From Rubrobacteraceae bacterium (GTDB lineage: Bacteria > Actinomycetota > Rubrobacteria > Rubrobacterales > Rubrobacteraceae): a stretch of DNA of 12,542 bases. Numbering within the stretch: position 1 is the first letter of the stretch; the number at the start of each line of letters is the position of its first letter. Location: NCBI GenBank assembly GCA_030447045.1, contig JAUJMB010000030.1:1-12542 (forward strand). The letters are read 5' to 3'. Of this stretch, positions 12,379 through 12,542 are shown piece after piece. The notes under the pieces are model-generated. The model searched no databases, was not told the DNA's origin, and worked only from the letters and a program-made list of their open reading frames with translations. Position numbers and translations under genes: made by a program.

Positions 12379-12482
12379 CGTCCGGGGTTCACCGACAGGA
12401 GCCGCTCGATCTGCACGGCCGGCGACGGTAACTCCTCCGAGGCCTCGCCTTCGACCGGCGCCGGATCGACGGTGGCTTCCAT
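12345..12482 (-). CDS. Possible 45-residue small protein
   Basis: ATG 12482 opens a 45-codon frame ending at TAG 12347-12345. A good Shine-Dalgarno, GAGAGGGG, lies about 7 bases upstream. Most codons end in G or C, whereas the 20 in-frame codons before the ATG do not, so I favour this start over a gene entering from the right; that alternative remains, since the frame is open to the window edge. The N-terminal half is acidic (E-G-E-A-S-E-E); the C-terminal half has two G-R-Y-L repeats (34-37 and 41-44). There is no Cys or His. It overlaps the DoxX-like gene tail to tail. I do not recognise the family. Confidence 0.4.
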   Translation of the reverse strand: MEATVDPAPVEGEASEELPSPAVQIERLLSVNPGRYLDEAGRYLV

Positions 12483-12509
12483 AACGGGTCCCCTCTCGTA
12501 AGCCGAAGC

Positions 12510-12537
12510 GGCCCTAGAGGCGCGTAGCCTCTCGGCC
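12510..12537. terminator. Hairpin at the right edge
   Basis: AGAGGC (12516-12521) and GCCTCT (12527-12532) pair around 5 bases. After a small internal loop, GGCC (12510-12513) pairs with GGCC (12534-12537). It suggests an intergenic terminator upstream of the 45-residue ORF, possibly for a gene beyond the window. Confidence 0.4.
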
Positions 12538-12542
12538 GGGGT

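Noticed and set aside
12345..12482. A mycofactocin precursor (MftA) for the NDMA-dependent dehydrogenase
   Set aside because: The peptide lacks the expected Val-Tyr C-terminus and IDGMCGVY-like ending, and no maturation genes are nearby.
1..12542. CRISPR array, insertion sequence, tRNA or rRNA
   Set aside because: No regularly spaced direct repeats, transposase motifs with terminal inverted repeats, or cloverleaf/rRNA segments were found by reading.

Overview
The window looks like a chromosomal segment of a GC-rich actinobacterium. Three things point that way: an NDMA-dependent methanol dehydrogenase of the actinobacterial type, a DUF4242 protein of the Streptomyces SCO4226 type, and frequent GTG/TTG starts. 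The many ATA (Ile) and AGG (Arg) codons in otherwise GC-rich genes remind me of Rubrobacter; that assignment is inference. I see no insertion sequence, prophage, CRISPR array, rRNA or tRNA.

Layout, left to right. The 3' end of a divergent family I inorganic pyrophosphatase (1-396) is followed by a secreted DUF1996 protein (632-1561) and a 0.4 kb stretch with no visible gene. A GntR/UTRA repressor on the minus strand (1963-2715) is divergent from an NDMA-dependent methanol/alcohol dehydrogenase (3024-4367). Their 308-bp shared control region holds a promoter for each side and four inverted repeats. After two tandem hairpins comes a tight five-gene series on the plus strand: MoxR-type AAA+ ATPase (4500-5498), DUF2568 membrane protein (5524-5862), CoxE-type VWA protein (5872-7401), Nudix hydrolase (7398-7937) and a NiCoT-like nickel/cobalt transporter (7947-8699). 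A small DUF4242 protein of a nickel-associated family follows (8791-9072) and ends in two hairpins.

The right part is different. On the minus strand an atypical SDR protein (10684-11334) is followed by a YkuE-like metallophosphoesterase (9838-10680) and perhaps a small Trp-rich hypothetical protein (9499-9777). A frameshifted 3' remnant of what looks like a DNA methylase/restriction gene lies at 11467-11741. A DoxX-like membrane protein (11854-12378) and a possible 45-residue ORF on the minus strand (12345-12482) close the window.

The most interesting part is 2.7-9.1 kb. A metal-dependent alcohol dehydrogenase stands next to a MoxR/CoxE pair, a type of pair known to help mature metalloenzymes. 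The CoxE protein has a His-rich segment, and the pair is linked to a His-rich nickel transporter and a DUF4242 protein. A joint role in metal-centre assembly or nickel handling is a hypothesis drawn from gene order, not shown by the sequence.
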